This document shows, piece by piece, positions 35,051 through 46,974 of a stretch of DNA of 64,000 nt. The stretch lies in the NCBI RefSeq assembly GCF_036588685.1, contig NW_026963296.1, positions 868,001-932,000 of the forward strand, written 5' to 3'. The notes under the pieces were generated by a model. That model saw nothing but the letters and a program-made list of their open reading frames with translations, searched no databases and was not told the DNA's origin. This DNA is from Mytilus trossulus (Eukaryota > Mollusca > Bivalvia > Mytilida > Mytilidae). Position 1 is the first letter of the stretch; every line of letters begins with the position of its first letter. Both the position numbers and the translations under genes were made by a program.

Positions 35051-35724
35051 CTACACATAATTTTGAATAACGAATTACGAGCAGGCCATAGATAAAGGCA
35101 ACAGTGGTACACCGCTATTCGCAATTCATAAATTAATTGAAAAACAGACAAATCCTGCCTACAAACTAAAACTGAGGGAAAAACATCAAATATAAGTGGA
35201 GAACAATAAAATGTGATAAAAAAGACTCGAAAAAGTTAACTTAGAAAAAATAAGATCCTATAAACGACGTGTTAGTATCTTAAAGATTAAGATATATTTT
35301 ACCTATTTGTAACGACCAAAACGTCACAATTGTTCGATTATTAAAAGCAAATACTATTTATTACAAAATAATGAAAATATGATATTATTCGCTTGGTTTC
35401 ATGATTGAATGTTTGATTTTGTCATTAATAGACATATTATAATCCTTCATAACTTGTCACGGTATGAAATATGAACCTCACCTATTGTGTAACACATGCA
35501 TTTTCATGTTATCCATGCTTACTATTGTTTTTGAGACATGCTTTTTTTATTTAAAAGACCTTCCAGACCGTTATATCTATATTGACATATTGTTAACACA
35601 AGTTGTTCATTGTGAAAGCCTTAACGGAAAACAAAACAATAGGTTATAACACACTAAATTAAAATAACAAGTTCTGCATATAGATTTTATGCGTATTAAT
35701 TTCAAAATGTTATAATTTAAGAAC

Positions 35725-35795
35725 ATGCACTCCGAAAACAAAGCTCTTATCTGTTCTCTTTCGAAGTTGGTGTTTTATTGTGTGCCACTAAAACA
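35725..35795 (+). other. Putative non-coding first exon of ART-like gene 2
   Basis: Matches 26400-26473 and ends at a conserved donor (GTAAGTGTG from 35796). The matching acceptor is TGTATGCAG at 39861-39869, so the intron is 35796-39869 and contains the whole hAT element. Confidence 0.5.
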
Positions 35796-36323
35796 GTAAG
35801 TGTGTTTTTTTCTTTATTTGCTTAAAATAAATGGATCTATATATGTTCTAATTTAAAAACGCTGCCTACAATTTAGGTCTAAATACACTGGTCGCTTCTG
35901 CATATTAAGAGACGGAATAATTTAATGTTATCTAAAATCAAAAGATTTGTAAAACTAAATTTTGGACCTCAGTGTGAAAAGTAAAATCACAAAAATACTG
36001 AATCTATTCAAAAAAACGGGCCCCAAAATCCATAATCTTAAACACGGTTACAGCATCAGCATAGTATATAACTCTAAGATTTCAAGACTTTGAATAAGAC
36101 CTCTTCTAAATTGATCGAGAAAAAATGTGTATACAAAGTATTGGAAAAATGTTGTTCCCTTTCTAACCACTGATGACTGAACAATTAGAACGATAACCAA
36201 AAGACAAAACCTTCTTATGGTTTAATTCCATAGAGACTATGGCTAATACCTTAGGCATTGTTCAGAAACCAGGACGTCATTTATTTTAGCCATTTCAAAA
36301 TATTTCAACCGTTAAGGTCATTA

Positions 36324-39300
36324 CCCCTAAACAGGGATGGGGTCGATTACTTTGAAATGTAATCGATTACATTACAATTACTTTGCTTATTTTATGTAAT
36401 CGATTACATTATGATTACACCCAATTTCAAATGTAATTGATTACATTAGATTACTTTTCTCCATTGTAATCATGATTACTTGTGATTACTTATGATTACA
36501 TTGTATATTTTACTTAACATCAACAAACTAAATCTATAGAATTTTTTTAATATCATAAATATATACAAGTTAAGTAAAGTGATACTTGTACTGTTTGATA
36601 ATGCAGCCATAAGTCCTTTATGCAATTGCAAATTTTTCATTGCATTTTATCATCATCAGCATTTGAAAGGTTGAATCACTAAGTCTGCATCTATCTGGCC
36701 TAAAGAATTTTCCAGCAACACTAAAAAGTCGTTCAATTGGAGCAGAAGTAGCAGGAATTGTGAGATAAGTCTTTGCAAGTTTTGTCAGTATTGGGTATAT
36801 CTCAGTATGGTCATTCCAGTACTTTAATGGATCACATGCATCATCACATGGCTCAAGAAGGTATTGCGAAATTTCCATTTTAACAATATCACCTGAGATA
36901 TGCTTTTTCCTCCCCTTTGTTGGTGTCATGAAACTGAACAATCCTGTGTCATCAGATTTGGACATCTTCCTTGGGGGAAAACTTTCATCACTGTAATTTT
37001 CACAATCAACTTTTTGCTTCCTTGCATATGTTAGAAGCTTCTCCTCCATTGCAACTGGATCTTTTGACCATCTTAGTTTGAACCTAGGATCCAATATTGC
37101 TGAAATCAGATATACATCTTCAGATTTAAAGCATGATAGTCGTTTTGTCATTGAGGACATCAGTGTTGAAACCATTTTGTTGTTGTATGTGGTAGACAGT
37201 TCTGCAAGTTTGTGTTCAAGTCCTAGTGTAACTGGAACAGCTAAACTTCCTGACACATTAATTTCCTTTTGTACCATTATTGTGGCATCCTCAAAAGGCT
37301 TAAGCACTAAGCATAGTTCTTGTAATAGTTTACGCTCATATCCAGTGAGTTTAATTGTATCTAGTTTATTCAACTTTTCTTCAGACACTTCAAGAACAGA
37401 GCGAATCATAGTTATTTGTGAATTCCACCGTGTTGCGTTGTCAGCTTGTAGCCTTTTCTCCCCTTCTAGGATGTCAGATGCATTTATGGACTTTCGCACA
37501 TATCTTACAATATTTGATGCTTTACTGATAACTGTTTTTAAATGTGGACTAGCATCGTTTAATCCATCTCTTACCACCAGTTGTAGGGTATGAGCATAAC
37601 ATCTTCCATGTTTTGGTAAATCATCTTCAGGAAAGTCAATATAAATAGGTTCCAATTCAGATTCGTCATTTTCATCTTCACTGTCTGATTTAGAATTTTT
37701 TTCCTCATTATTACATGTATATCCCGGGAGACTGAAGTCAAATGCTTTGGTCATGTTTGAAGCATTGTCAGTTATAATGTGTGTAATTTTGTCTGCAATA
37801 TTGTAACAAGCAACTGCCTCTTCATATTCCTGGCGTATATTCTCAGTACAGTGTTTCCCCTTAAAACGTTTACAAGATACCATGATAGACTTCATGCACC
37901 AATCAAGTATGAAATGACCTGTGATTCCTAAGAATCCCTTCATCTGACGATTAGACCATAAATCGATAGTCAGACACACACTTTCTGCTGATAGTAATTT
38001 TTCCTTTATATTTGATTGAATATTGCTTGCTTTCTGATGTAATAGTTTGGTAGAAAGATGTTTCCTGCTAGGAAGTTGATATTTTGGATTCAATGATTCG
38101 ACAAAGGTCTTGAATTCAGGACTCTCTACAACTGAGAGTGGTGTTAAATTTCCAGCTACAAATGAAACCAAAGCATCTGTAATCTGTATTTGAGAAGCAT
38201 CATTGGCAGAGTATTTTGAAACTGATGTAGATTTTGTAAAGTTGCTTATATTTGTTTGCGATATTTGTGTACCATCCTCAGATTTACTTTGAATGAAAAT
38301 GTCTCTGTGCTTTCTCTGTAAAAGAAAACAAAAACATGGTTATTTATTTATTATTTATAAAAAGAATTAAACAGACAGTGACTAATTAATGATCAAGTAC
38401 ATTGTAGTCTTATTGTGTTTGACCTGAGGACATAATTGACATGTATACATGTTTTTACAGGTGTTAATCCCCATTTAAAATTTTATGACAATCAATAGGT
38501 GTAAGAAAAATGTGTTGTGTTAATTGCATTATTAAATAATGTTATGAATTGCTAATATTAATTGCATGCACAATTATATAACATATTTTAATATTGAACA
38601 TTTAAAAAAAACATTTTGTGTAAACTAAAAATTGGAAGTATTTTCAAAGTTTATATAGATGTTTAAAGCAATGAAAACATAAAATATTGTAATATTTATA
38701 AAGTACAAATTGTAGACCTGATACCCTTGCTCTAAATTTTGGTCTCTCAAGAAATGATAATAATCATGATAATATTTCAACATTTCAATAATTATTTAAA
38801 CTAACTTACCTTTAAATGTGTCACAAAGTTTGATGTTGTTTTGGCATTGCCAGAGATGTATGTTGGACAATATTTGCACTTTGCCTTCACAGTCCCAGAA
38901 TTTGGTGCATGATCGGGAAACACAAAGTGTTTCAAAGCAGACATTTTATATAAATTTCAACATAACATCCAATTCAAAAATTAAAGATAAAAGCTTAGTT
39001 ATAGACTTATAATATAAATAAAATCTTTCAACAAAGAAAATTTAAATATCCAATAAAAAGAGTGAAAATAACTAGTGAGTAGATTTCAATGCAAGAGTTA
39101 ATACTAAGAAAATTCTAGTTTAAACCAGTGTGATCACTGAAGTATAGAAAATAAACATGTTTCACTTTTTTCTAATTAAATAGTTTAAATCTTAAATCAA
39201 TCTCAAATCTTAACCATAGTTATACAAAACTTTTTCAAACAGTAATAAAGATCAATGACAATTGGACAATGTAAAACATTGTAAACCTAAGTTTAATGTG

Positions 39301-39554
39301 CAAGCATGATTTATTTTAAAAATAAATTATGTCTCTAAAATTTGTAATCATCAAGTAATCATATAAATGTAATCTAAAAGTAATCTAAAAGTAATCATGA
39401 TTACACCTGTTTTTTGCAATGTAATCGATTACATTCCGATTACTTGTAATCAGAAAATGAATGATTACTGATTACATGTGATTACATGACAAAATGTAAT
39501 CGATTACAGCTGATTACGATTACTGATTACGATTACCCCATGTCTGCCCCTAAA
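36324..39554 (-). mobile_element. hAT transposon, apparently intact, perfect 8-bp TSD
   Basis: The element proper is 36332-39546 (3215 bp). It is flanked by CCCCTAAA on both sides (36324-36331 and 39547-39554). Termini are CAGGGATGGGGT at the left and, inverted, CAGACATGGGGT at the right. Both subterminal regions (36350-36500 and 39350-39540) hold many copies of GTAATCGATTAC-like words, likely transposase-binding sites. The only gene is a two-exon transposase on the minus strand. It sits in the 5'UTR intron of ART-like gene 2, antisense to it, and is absent from the homologous intron of gene 1. Confidence 0.92.
36618..38944 (-). CDS. hAT transposase with BED zinc finger, two exons, 610 aa
   Basis: Exon 1 is 38944-38810 (ATG, 45 codons) and exon 2 is 38315-36618, joined in phase 0 by a GT-AG intron (38809-38316). 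Exon 1 begins MSALKHFVFPDHAP and carries CKYC; the His pair HLKRKH straddles the splice junction, completing a BED-type C2H2 finger for DNA binding. Exon 2 has the RNase H-like hAT core with LTIDLWSNRQMKGF, the Cys-His block GRCYAHTLQLVV and ATRWNSQI. It ends with the C-terminal dimerisation motif PIERLFSVAGKFFRPDR. The frame is fully open. The enzyme would excise and reinsert the element, duplicating 8 bp. The length is typical for ZBED-like hAT transposases. Confidence 0.9.
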
Positions 39555-39966
39555 TCTGATTAAAATCTTCTTTTTGTGGTATTGAATCTTATAGGACAAG
39601 TTCATAGGGATTCAAACAATTATGTTCAGGGTAATATCCAGAAACCAAATTTTTAAAAGATTATTTTAAGAATGTATAAATATTTTACCCTAATCACATT
39701 GAACATATGTATCGTTCATATAAGACGTGGTTAAACATGATCGAGAATCCAATAAACATCCCTCTGATTTTGCTTTATTTACTATTTCTCCCATGAAAAA
39801 ACATCATATTATTGTTAACTTTAATATATTTTTTATTACTTTTTAAATAAGAAAAACATTTGTATGCAGGAGAAATTTCACTTTAAAAAACGCAAAAGTG
39901 CAAAAGTGCATTTTGAGCTACAATTCAAATATTTAATAATTTTGTGTTATTTAACAATTTACAGCA

Positions 39967-40422
39967 ATGTCGTTACAAGATGGAAAGGTTTACAGACTTC
40001 TTGCGCAAGATGATAATATTGAGTATGGATTATCAGCTAAAGACGTTCAATCGACGATAACAGCTGCTTATCATGTTGCCTGGGGGAGTAGTAATAGAGG
40101 ACGGGATTCAAAATACATCTCAGCGTGTCGAAACTATAATGACGCATTACGATTAGCACAGAGAAATCAATTCTTAAATGGTCATATTGTTAGCATTGAT
40201 ACAGATCAATTAAATGTTCTACATGTATACGATCCAAACGTAAGACTGCAGTTAAATGCAGAACAAAACGAAGCAAATCCGGAAACTATGTCGAATTTCG
40301 ACTCTTTTGCCAATGAAAGAAATGAAGTGCTAATAGTTGGTCCTGTTCCAGCCAACTGTGTTACGATTATAACAAGGAAACAAGATCTTCCTAATCGCCA
40401 TGGAAATGTACCGCACCACTAA
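39967..40422 (+). CDS. ADP-ribosyltransferase-like protein 2, 151 aa (tentative)
   Basis: Paralogue of the protein at 27346-27825, eight residues shorter (near the N-terminus and around residue 30). The same candidate residues are kept: YRLL (Arg10), SKYISAC, and RNEVLIV (Glu120), plus the invariant tail QDLPNRHGNVP. Substitutions are mostly conservative and concentrated in loops, so the two proteins appear to be under purifying selection. No signal peptide or membrane helix is seen. The upstream acceptor at 39861-39869 and the conserved 5' exon imply transcription through an intron that now contains a 3.2-kb hAT element. The function is unknown; the enzyme-family call is a fold-level guess. 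Confidence 0.7.
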   Translation: MSLQDGKVYRLLAQDDNIEYGLSAKDVQSTITAAYHVAWGSSNRGRDSKYISACRNYNDALRLAQRNQFLNGHIVSIDTDQLNVLHVYDPNVRLQLNAEQNEANPETMSNFDSFANERNEVLIVGPVPANCVTIITRKQDLPNRHGNVPHH

Positions 40423-40510
40423 TTGAATTGACTTATTCATTCACAAGACATTGAACAGTAAAAATCATCTAAAATGTTTATTCATTGTCCTTTTATTTCT
40501 TGTTTAAAAA

Positions 40511-40799
40511 ACAATAAATTATTTTTTTTAAACGGCATTGACATTGATATACTAAAAAAGGTCCCCGAAGTCCTTAGTAATATTTGCTACTTTCGTGTTT
40601 ACATGATAAGTGTTTAAAAGGGTTTCTCCTTAGTATCATTCTACAGGTATCTGATCTAAAGGACAAACGTGCTTATTTACATGTATGTCTCTGTGGTGCC
40701 GTTTCTACAAGTATATGTGCACATTCTTTCATACCAAATTCACACCATGAAATCTGCTCTGGTCCGAACCCGGGATAATTAATTCGAATTAATAAATAC
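40511..40799. other. 3' flank of ART-like gene 2
   Basis: Probable 3'UTR and spacer. AATAAA occurs at 40511-40516, shortly after the stop codon at 40420-40422, and could be the polyadenylation signal. Confidence 0.35.
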
Positions 40800-40804
40800 T
40801 ATTC

Positions 40805-41300
40805 CACTGTGTCTAAACCACACCGGAAAAATTTGCTCGGACTCGATGGTATCGAACATCCGGCACAATGACGGAACACCAATAGACAAAAGAAAGATTG
40901 TTTTCTCTTCTTTTTTTTTTTTTTTTATGATATCGAAGAATATATATACGTATACAACTATTTTCTATTGTGAGATGCAATATTTTCTACAACCGTTCTA
41001 TATCAACGGAGAAATAAGTCAAAATGCATGTCAAAATGACGAATTGAGTGAACCTTGCCTCGAAATTGTTTGATTTCTCGTTAAATTGTTCACATTGTAC
41101 GGAAAGAAAGGTACGGGAAGATAGATATTGACACGGAGATTGCAAATTTAGTTATTATGAGCATCTCAATAATTGTATCTTTGTGTATGGAACGAAAGAA
41201 ATGGGTCATGTCAAAATAAAATAAACCGGTTTCGTCAATGTTGTTACTACACAATCACCCGGTTTCGTCTATATATATCACCCGTTTTTTGGAGTTTTTT
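40805..41300 (+). repeat. Left long terminal inverted repeat
   Basis: Starts CACTGTG at the TSD. The inner end carries repeated CCGGTTTCGTC words (about 41225-41275). Near-identical to the inverse of 44697-45187. Confidence 0.9.
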
Positions 41301-41401
41301 TTAACAAACAATTTATGAAAAGCAACTTTGGCACGGATCTTAACATTGTCTTTCGAGAATTTAAATATATATTTATTGTAAAGTAAACTTGATGTGCTTA
41401 A

Positions 41402-41600
41402 TTAGATATAGGAAGATGTGGTGTGAGTACCAATGAGACAACTCTCCATCCAAATAACAAGTTAAAAAGTAAACCATTATATGTTAAAGTATACGGCCTT
41501 CAACACGGAGCCTTGCCTCACACCGAACAACAAGCTATAAAGGGCCCCAAAATTACTAGTGTATAACCATTCAAACGGTAAAAACCAACGGTCTAATCTA
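41402..41600 (-). repeat. PLE 3' tail fragment, type D-like
   Basis: GGAAGATGTGGTGTGAGTACC is the inverse of the tail at 11846-11978 and related to the tail end at 31087; it lies inside the long-TIR element. Confidence 0.6.
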
Positions 41601-42279
41601 TATAAACAAAATTAATATAATAAAATATAAAAATAATCTATTTTAATCGGGCACTTTTGGACATAGTTATTTATGATAATACACATTTTTCTAATGAAAG
41701 GCGTATCCCTTATTTCACTTAACTTCAAACTAATTTTAAATGGAATATAAATACTCAATAGCAAACACTGGTATCTTATTATTTTGTAAAATTATTATAT
41801 TTTCCTTGTTTATTATAGTAGTATGTAAAGATGAAAAAAACAAGTATGTGTCTTGATTGTGCCATAATTTTAATTTACTATACTATATTATATACACTAT
41901 GCATTCAATCATTGACGAACAGTCCCAAACCGACTATAGTCTATACTGTTCTGCACAAATTAATCATGCATGCAGTCCTGCCAGTTATTCTGGTATTATA
42001 TATATACTGTGTTACTTGCGCACTAAAGCGATTTTTCACACTTTAGCATCCATAACATTGTAGTGAGATTTGTAACTTTCTCCCCGTTTCTGGTAGGCAC
42101 ATTTATTTTCCTATGCATGTTTTTCACATTATTTTGACTGTTCAAATTAATTTTTTTACAGTTCAAATTCAATTGAAACTTCAAGATAACTTTTGAAAAC
42201 AATATCTGACAGTTTTGTATTTTCAATGTGAATAAAAGTTGGTTTGCAAAACATGACCGTCATTTATATCTAGGTCTTA

Positions 42280-42560
42280 TTTAGAAGAAGTGACGGTAAC
42301 CACTTATCCAATAAACATTGACAATTAGACAACTTTCTTTTAGACACAAAAATGATTTAGAATTAATCAAGTTTAGGTCAGCGTATGCCTTAAACAATGA
42401 GAAAAACACACAAACTGCATAAAAGCAAGCTATAACAGGGACCTGAATTATAAATGTAAAACAATCCAAACAAGAAAACTACCTGCCTATTTAATGTTCA
42501 AAACGCATTTGGTATAAAGTAACCAAAGACAACCATGTAATTACAAGCGTGTGACTCGGG
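42280..42560 (-). repeat. Diverged PLE tail, type D-like
   Basis: Weak alignment with 31440-31690 (CAATGAGAAAAACAC, AACAATCCAAACAAGAAAAC). Much older than the other copies. Confidence 0.4.
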
Positions 42561-42744
42561 AATGGACTGTGTAAAAATGTTGTCGCTGACACAAACAGTA
42601 CAACAAAAGTACAAATAATAAAAAAATGAAGAATAAACTTAACTCGTCCGATGACAGAGCCTGTATAGTAAATGCGCGATTTTTGCCAAAACTTGTATCA
42701 TAGTTAAATTTATCCCTTAAATATAATAAATATAAATGTATTCG

Positions 42745-42865
42745 CAGTTAAATATGAAGTCCACTATCACTGAACTAGTATACATATTTATTAAGGGGCC
42801 AGCTAAAGAACGCCACCGGATGCGTGAGTTTCTCGCTTCATTGAAGACCCATTGTGGCCTTCGCC
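42745..42865 (+). repeat. Diverged PLE tail, type C
   Basis: CACTGAACTAGTATACATAT, GGGGCCAGCTAAAGAACGCC and TCTCGCTTCATTGAAGACC match 1945-2020 with changes. Confidence 0.55.
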
Positions 42866-42880
42866 GACTGTTTTCTGCTC

Positions 42881-43425
42881 TATAGATCCGTAGGGGGTCA
42901 GTAGTTAACCGTATAACGAATTTATCGGACGCTTGACTTTTTCTGTGGCGTTTTGTTGAAAAAAACCAATGAAACACAAAATATTAATTGATGACGTCGC
43001 CATTAACGCGTCATAAACCCCATAAGAAACTTACTAACACCATACGGTCTCATAGGGGGTCACCACGTGACGGCGTTTAACCAACCACAACGTGATAATT
43101 CATCTGTGGTCCGATAATATAAGTTATATGGTTCTTAGGGTTAGTAAAATCCATAGGGGTGAGACCGGAGGCCGAGTCCCCTATGGATTTTATTCACCCT
43201 CTATGGATCCGTAGGGGGTCAGTAGTTAACCGTATAACGAATTTATCGGACGCTGGACTTTTCTGCAGCGTTTTTTTTTTAAAAATAAACAATGAAACAC
43301 AACAACATAAATAGATGACATCGTTATTAACGCGTCATAAACCCCATATGAAACTTACTAACCCCCTACGGTCTCATAGGGGGTCACCACGTGAAGGCGT
43401 TAAACCAATCACAACGTGATAATGA
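42881..43425 (+). repeat. 321-bp direct repeat unit, two copies, with palindromes
   Basis: GATCCGTAGGGGGTCAGTAG starts at 42885 and again at 43206; the two units stay similar for about 220 bp, to the CACGTGA(C/A)GGCGT block. In each, TAGGGGGT and ACCCCCTA-type words face each other (the first unit is mutated). Confidence 0.75.
43146..43191. repeat. Perfect 14-bp hairpin
   Basis: AAAATCCATAGGGG (43146-43159) and its exact complement (43178-43191) enclose an 18-nt GC-rich loop, between the two 321-bp units. Confidence 0.85.
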
Positions 43426-44696
43426 CTGATAGATGGAGGAACGGGCGGATGGAAGGACGGACGGACAGACGGGTGTATACAATAGTACGTCTTGTCAAAT
43501 TTGGGACGGCGTGTAAAAACACAAAGACATGAAGAAAAAAAATCGTAATTAAAGGTCAATAAGTTTTATTAGGATATCGGCCAAGTCGATTTATTTGTAT
43601 ATTTGTCTGCCTTATCATTTTCCTATATAACTTTTATATATATTTGAAAAAAATGTATAGAAATCGATAAAAAGAACTTGATTTTCGGCATTTATTATAA
43701 TAAACATAATCCAACTCACATAATCCGATTTCCCGGGTGTCCCTGTTTTCTCATTTCTTACAATATGTTAATTCGGTATACACTTTATAAGATAAGTGGC
43801 GAATCTAGATGACGTACGTATAGGTTGCACGCCCCGACCCCACCTTTGGTTGCCAAAACTATATTGATTCCTGTATTTAAAGATTTTGTAAAGCAAACAA
43901 TAATCAAAATATTTTTCGACTCGCTACGCTTGGCGGTATATAATTAAGTTGTTCGAAATACTCCCACTTTGAAATAAACTGAATCCCTCTGTCCTTATAT
44001 ATTGTCAAAATATATTGACCAACGTCAGTGTACGATCATCATAACACAATGGCGACAGTACAGACTCGTTTTTTTAGAAATGTTAACAAAATAATTATTG
44101 AATTTTACCGATGACCTGAGACTATTATACTAATTTGTACATAGCAGTGTAGTTACAATTAGTGACAAATAAATTGTATTTTAATGCATGGTAGTTGTAA
44201 TCCTACATTCATTTGCTATGTCGATTATGCATGCATATACATTTGTCTTATTATCAACGTTTATCCTTCAGAAGATTAATTTTTAACGATGGTAGATTAC
44301 ACACATGAAATGATTAGATTACTTATAAAGGTGCCAATTCTTTTGTGCGAGACAATCTGACATATCAATTGTGTGTTTCGAATTTTAAGACCGTAACATG
44401 TTCAACATATTTTCCCATAACTCATGTAAAAAAACGCATATTTAGAGAGCTTTAATCTCAATATGCTGTTAAAAAATTTAGGAATGCAAAGTAAAATTAA
44501 AATATTTGTCTTCTAAGAGTAGGAATTTTAGTGTTTGCTTATTATTTGTTTGAATCTGTGACTCATATGAATAATATGAATATTAAGCCGTTGTCCGGTG
44601 AACGAACTTAATTTCGAACTACCCACAAAACTCCTTTTGAACGCTGGAGTTAAAGAATCAATTATAATGTAATTAATGCGATTATGATTTTTTTTA

Positions 44697-45187
44697 TTTT
44701 ACCAAACCGGGTTATGCATTTTGAAATATATGACGAAACCGGGTTGTATACATTGACGAAACCGGCCAGTTCAATTTTGACATGACCCATTTCTTCCGTT
44801 CCATACACAAAGATACAATTATTGAAATGCTCATATTAACTAAATTTGCAATCTCCGTGTCAATATCTATCTTCCCGTTCCTTTCTTTCCGTACAATGTG
44901 AACAATTTAACGAGAAATCAAACAATTTCGAGGCAAGGTTCACTCAATTCGTCATTTTGACATGCATTTTGACTTATTTCTCCGTTAATATGGAACGATT
45001 GTAGAAAATATTGCATCTCACAATAGAAAATAATTGTATATGTATATATATTCTTCGATATCATAAAAAAATTTAAAAAATAAGGAGAAACCTACCTTTC
45101 TTTTGTCTATTGGTGTTCCGTCATTGTGCCGGATGTTATATACCATCGAGTCCGAGCAAATTTTGCCGGTGTGGTTTAGACACAGTG
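44697..45187 (-). repeat. Right long terminal inverted repeat
   Basis: Inverse of 40805-41300, ending in CACAGTG immediately before the TSD. Confidence 0.9.
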
Positions 45188-45192
45188 TATTC

Positions 45193-46974
45193 ACACTATT
45201 GACAAATTACCCCACTTCGTGATTTTCTCTCTTATCCATTATGGAAATGTAGGCGCTAAGATTGTTACTCGCATCTGTCTACTGTATATTTACATTCTCA
45301 GTTGCAGTATTTCATTTTTGTATCGCCCTCTTGGTCGACTGATTCGGAGGTATTCCACATCAACCACTTTTCGTGTTTTCAGAGAATGTCATTTTATCCA
45401 AATTGCACAATGGAAAAGGTCCGGTAATGGCCGATTGTGGCCTCATATTTCAGGTTCATCTAACAAAAGATTTGAACACGTTTTAAAAACTTAAGTATCT
45501 ATTTCAATTGATTTAATTATTTTTTATGAAAGATTTTTACTGATTTTGTCATTAAAAACGCTTCGATTCAAGCTAATTATGAAAAACCTATCAAATATGC
45601 CAAAAACTTTCATTTTCAGATGGTTTTTTTTTTCAAAAATGAAAGCGGCCGCATCCGTGTTCATCATCAACCTTTATACATGTTATGTATTATCATCAAA
45701 TACAACTTACATTGCAATATAATGAATAAACACGAATGCGTCCACTTTAATTTAACACGGAAACCGTCTAAAATTTAACTAATATGCTAAAATTGTGAAG
45801 ATTGCAGTAATTTAGCATGACTATATGTTGCTAGTACCCGATATATGTGCATTTTGTTGGAAAAAACAGTCCATATTTATGTAGCAGAAGCATTCTACTT
45901 TCAAGTTAAAATAGCTAAAAGATTACATTTTCACGATTTTGTAAAACTGCAATATTGTGGGGCCAAAAAGGGGTTTTACTGAACCTACTCCTTTTGCCCC
46001 AAAACAGGCGACAGACATCTCTGTGGCGTAAAATGTCAAATATAATATCATTCATTTGTGACGTCGTTCAATAATTATGTTACATTGAATACCTATATAA
46101 GCTGCATGTGTAACTTTAGCAGCATCTTCACATTTACTCCATTTTGCGTTCACATATAGAAGGAAAGGTAGTTAAACCAGGTTTGCCCCAGGTTGAATCC
46201 ACCTACAATGAGCGGTAATTTTAATCCGGCTTCGCTCCCGGGTTAAGGTGTTCATACTACCTAAATATAACCTGGATTGACTGATTCGATTCGAATCCGG
46301 TTTAAAAGGGCATAGTGTGATCGGGTTGTATTTATTAATTCTTATAAAAATTCAATGTTATCACTTATAAAGATAAGTAGATTTTGGTAAATTGAGACCT
46401 TATAATTGAATAAAGATACATTTTTGTTAGTGGAAAATGGCTTGATCGTTATTCATGCTTAAATTAATAATTGTCTTTGTGATTAATGTAAGACATCTTT
46501 ACATGGTTAATCTTCACAAAATATTATCATTTCGGGAAGATAATGTAATTCGGTTCTCATGTAAAGGCTTTTTTTCCAAAATATATTTAAATGTTTAATG
46601 TTGGTTACAATCATAATAGCTTACTAAAGTATTTGATACAAGTTTGAAGTGTATGTAAAGAAGGTGAAGGTTAAGGTGTTCTATTCTGTTTTTTTGTTTG
46701 TGCCTATGTGTATCTTGTTTGTGTTTGTATTAGGGGTTGTCATAGCTAACATGTATTTGTCCGTAAGGAATAAAGCAACTTTATTTAGGCAATGGTCTGT
46801 TTCAATTCAATTCTGACATAATAATATACACTATATAAGTATAATAAATGCTTTTACAAGAAAACGGACCAATGATGTTGTATGTTAGATGATGTGAACA
46901 ACATCTGAAAACAGTGTATTTTTGTCAGAAGAATAACTACAGATGTCCAATGAAATATGTGTTTTTCACCTTAA
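45193..46974. other. Non-coding stretch, nothing firm
   Basis: A 91-codon frame at 45219-45494 lacks motifs and splice context. GC-richer sequence near 46170-46310 (CCGGCTTCGCTCCCGGG) has an unexplained mixed-repeat look. Confidence 0.3.

Larger units (their letters stand above)
33530..40510 (+). repeat. Segmental duplication, copy 2 (with ART-like gene 2)
   Basis: Counterpart of 24695-27880, enlarged by an insertion of about 950 bp (34110-35065) and by the 3.2-kb hAT element. Outside these insertions the order of matching blocks is the same. Confidence 0.8.
40800..45192. mobile_element. 4.38-kb element with ~490-bp terminal inverted repeats, 5-bp TSD, CACTGTG ends
   Basis: The element proper is 40805-45187. 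Both ends read inward CACTGTGTCTAAACCACACC and the arms (40805-41300; 44697-45187) stay about 95 percent identical, apart from a variable T-rich tract. TATTC flanks both sides (40800-40804 and 45188-45192). A 5-bp TSD with a CAC-starting heptamer is the pattern of Transib and RAG-like (ProtoRAG) transposons, whose ends resemble V(D)J signal heptamers. That assignment is an inference. The interior has no frame above about 90 codons and consists of nested repeats, so this copy is non-autonomous. Confidence 0.8.

Noticed and set aside
37078..37593. 171-codon plus-strand frame
   Set aside because: Antisense shadow of the hAT transposase.
41301..44696. RAG1/Transib transposase inside the long-TIR element
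   Set aside because: No frame above about 90 codons and no DDE motif; the interior consists of nested repeats.
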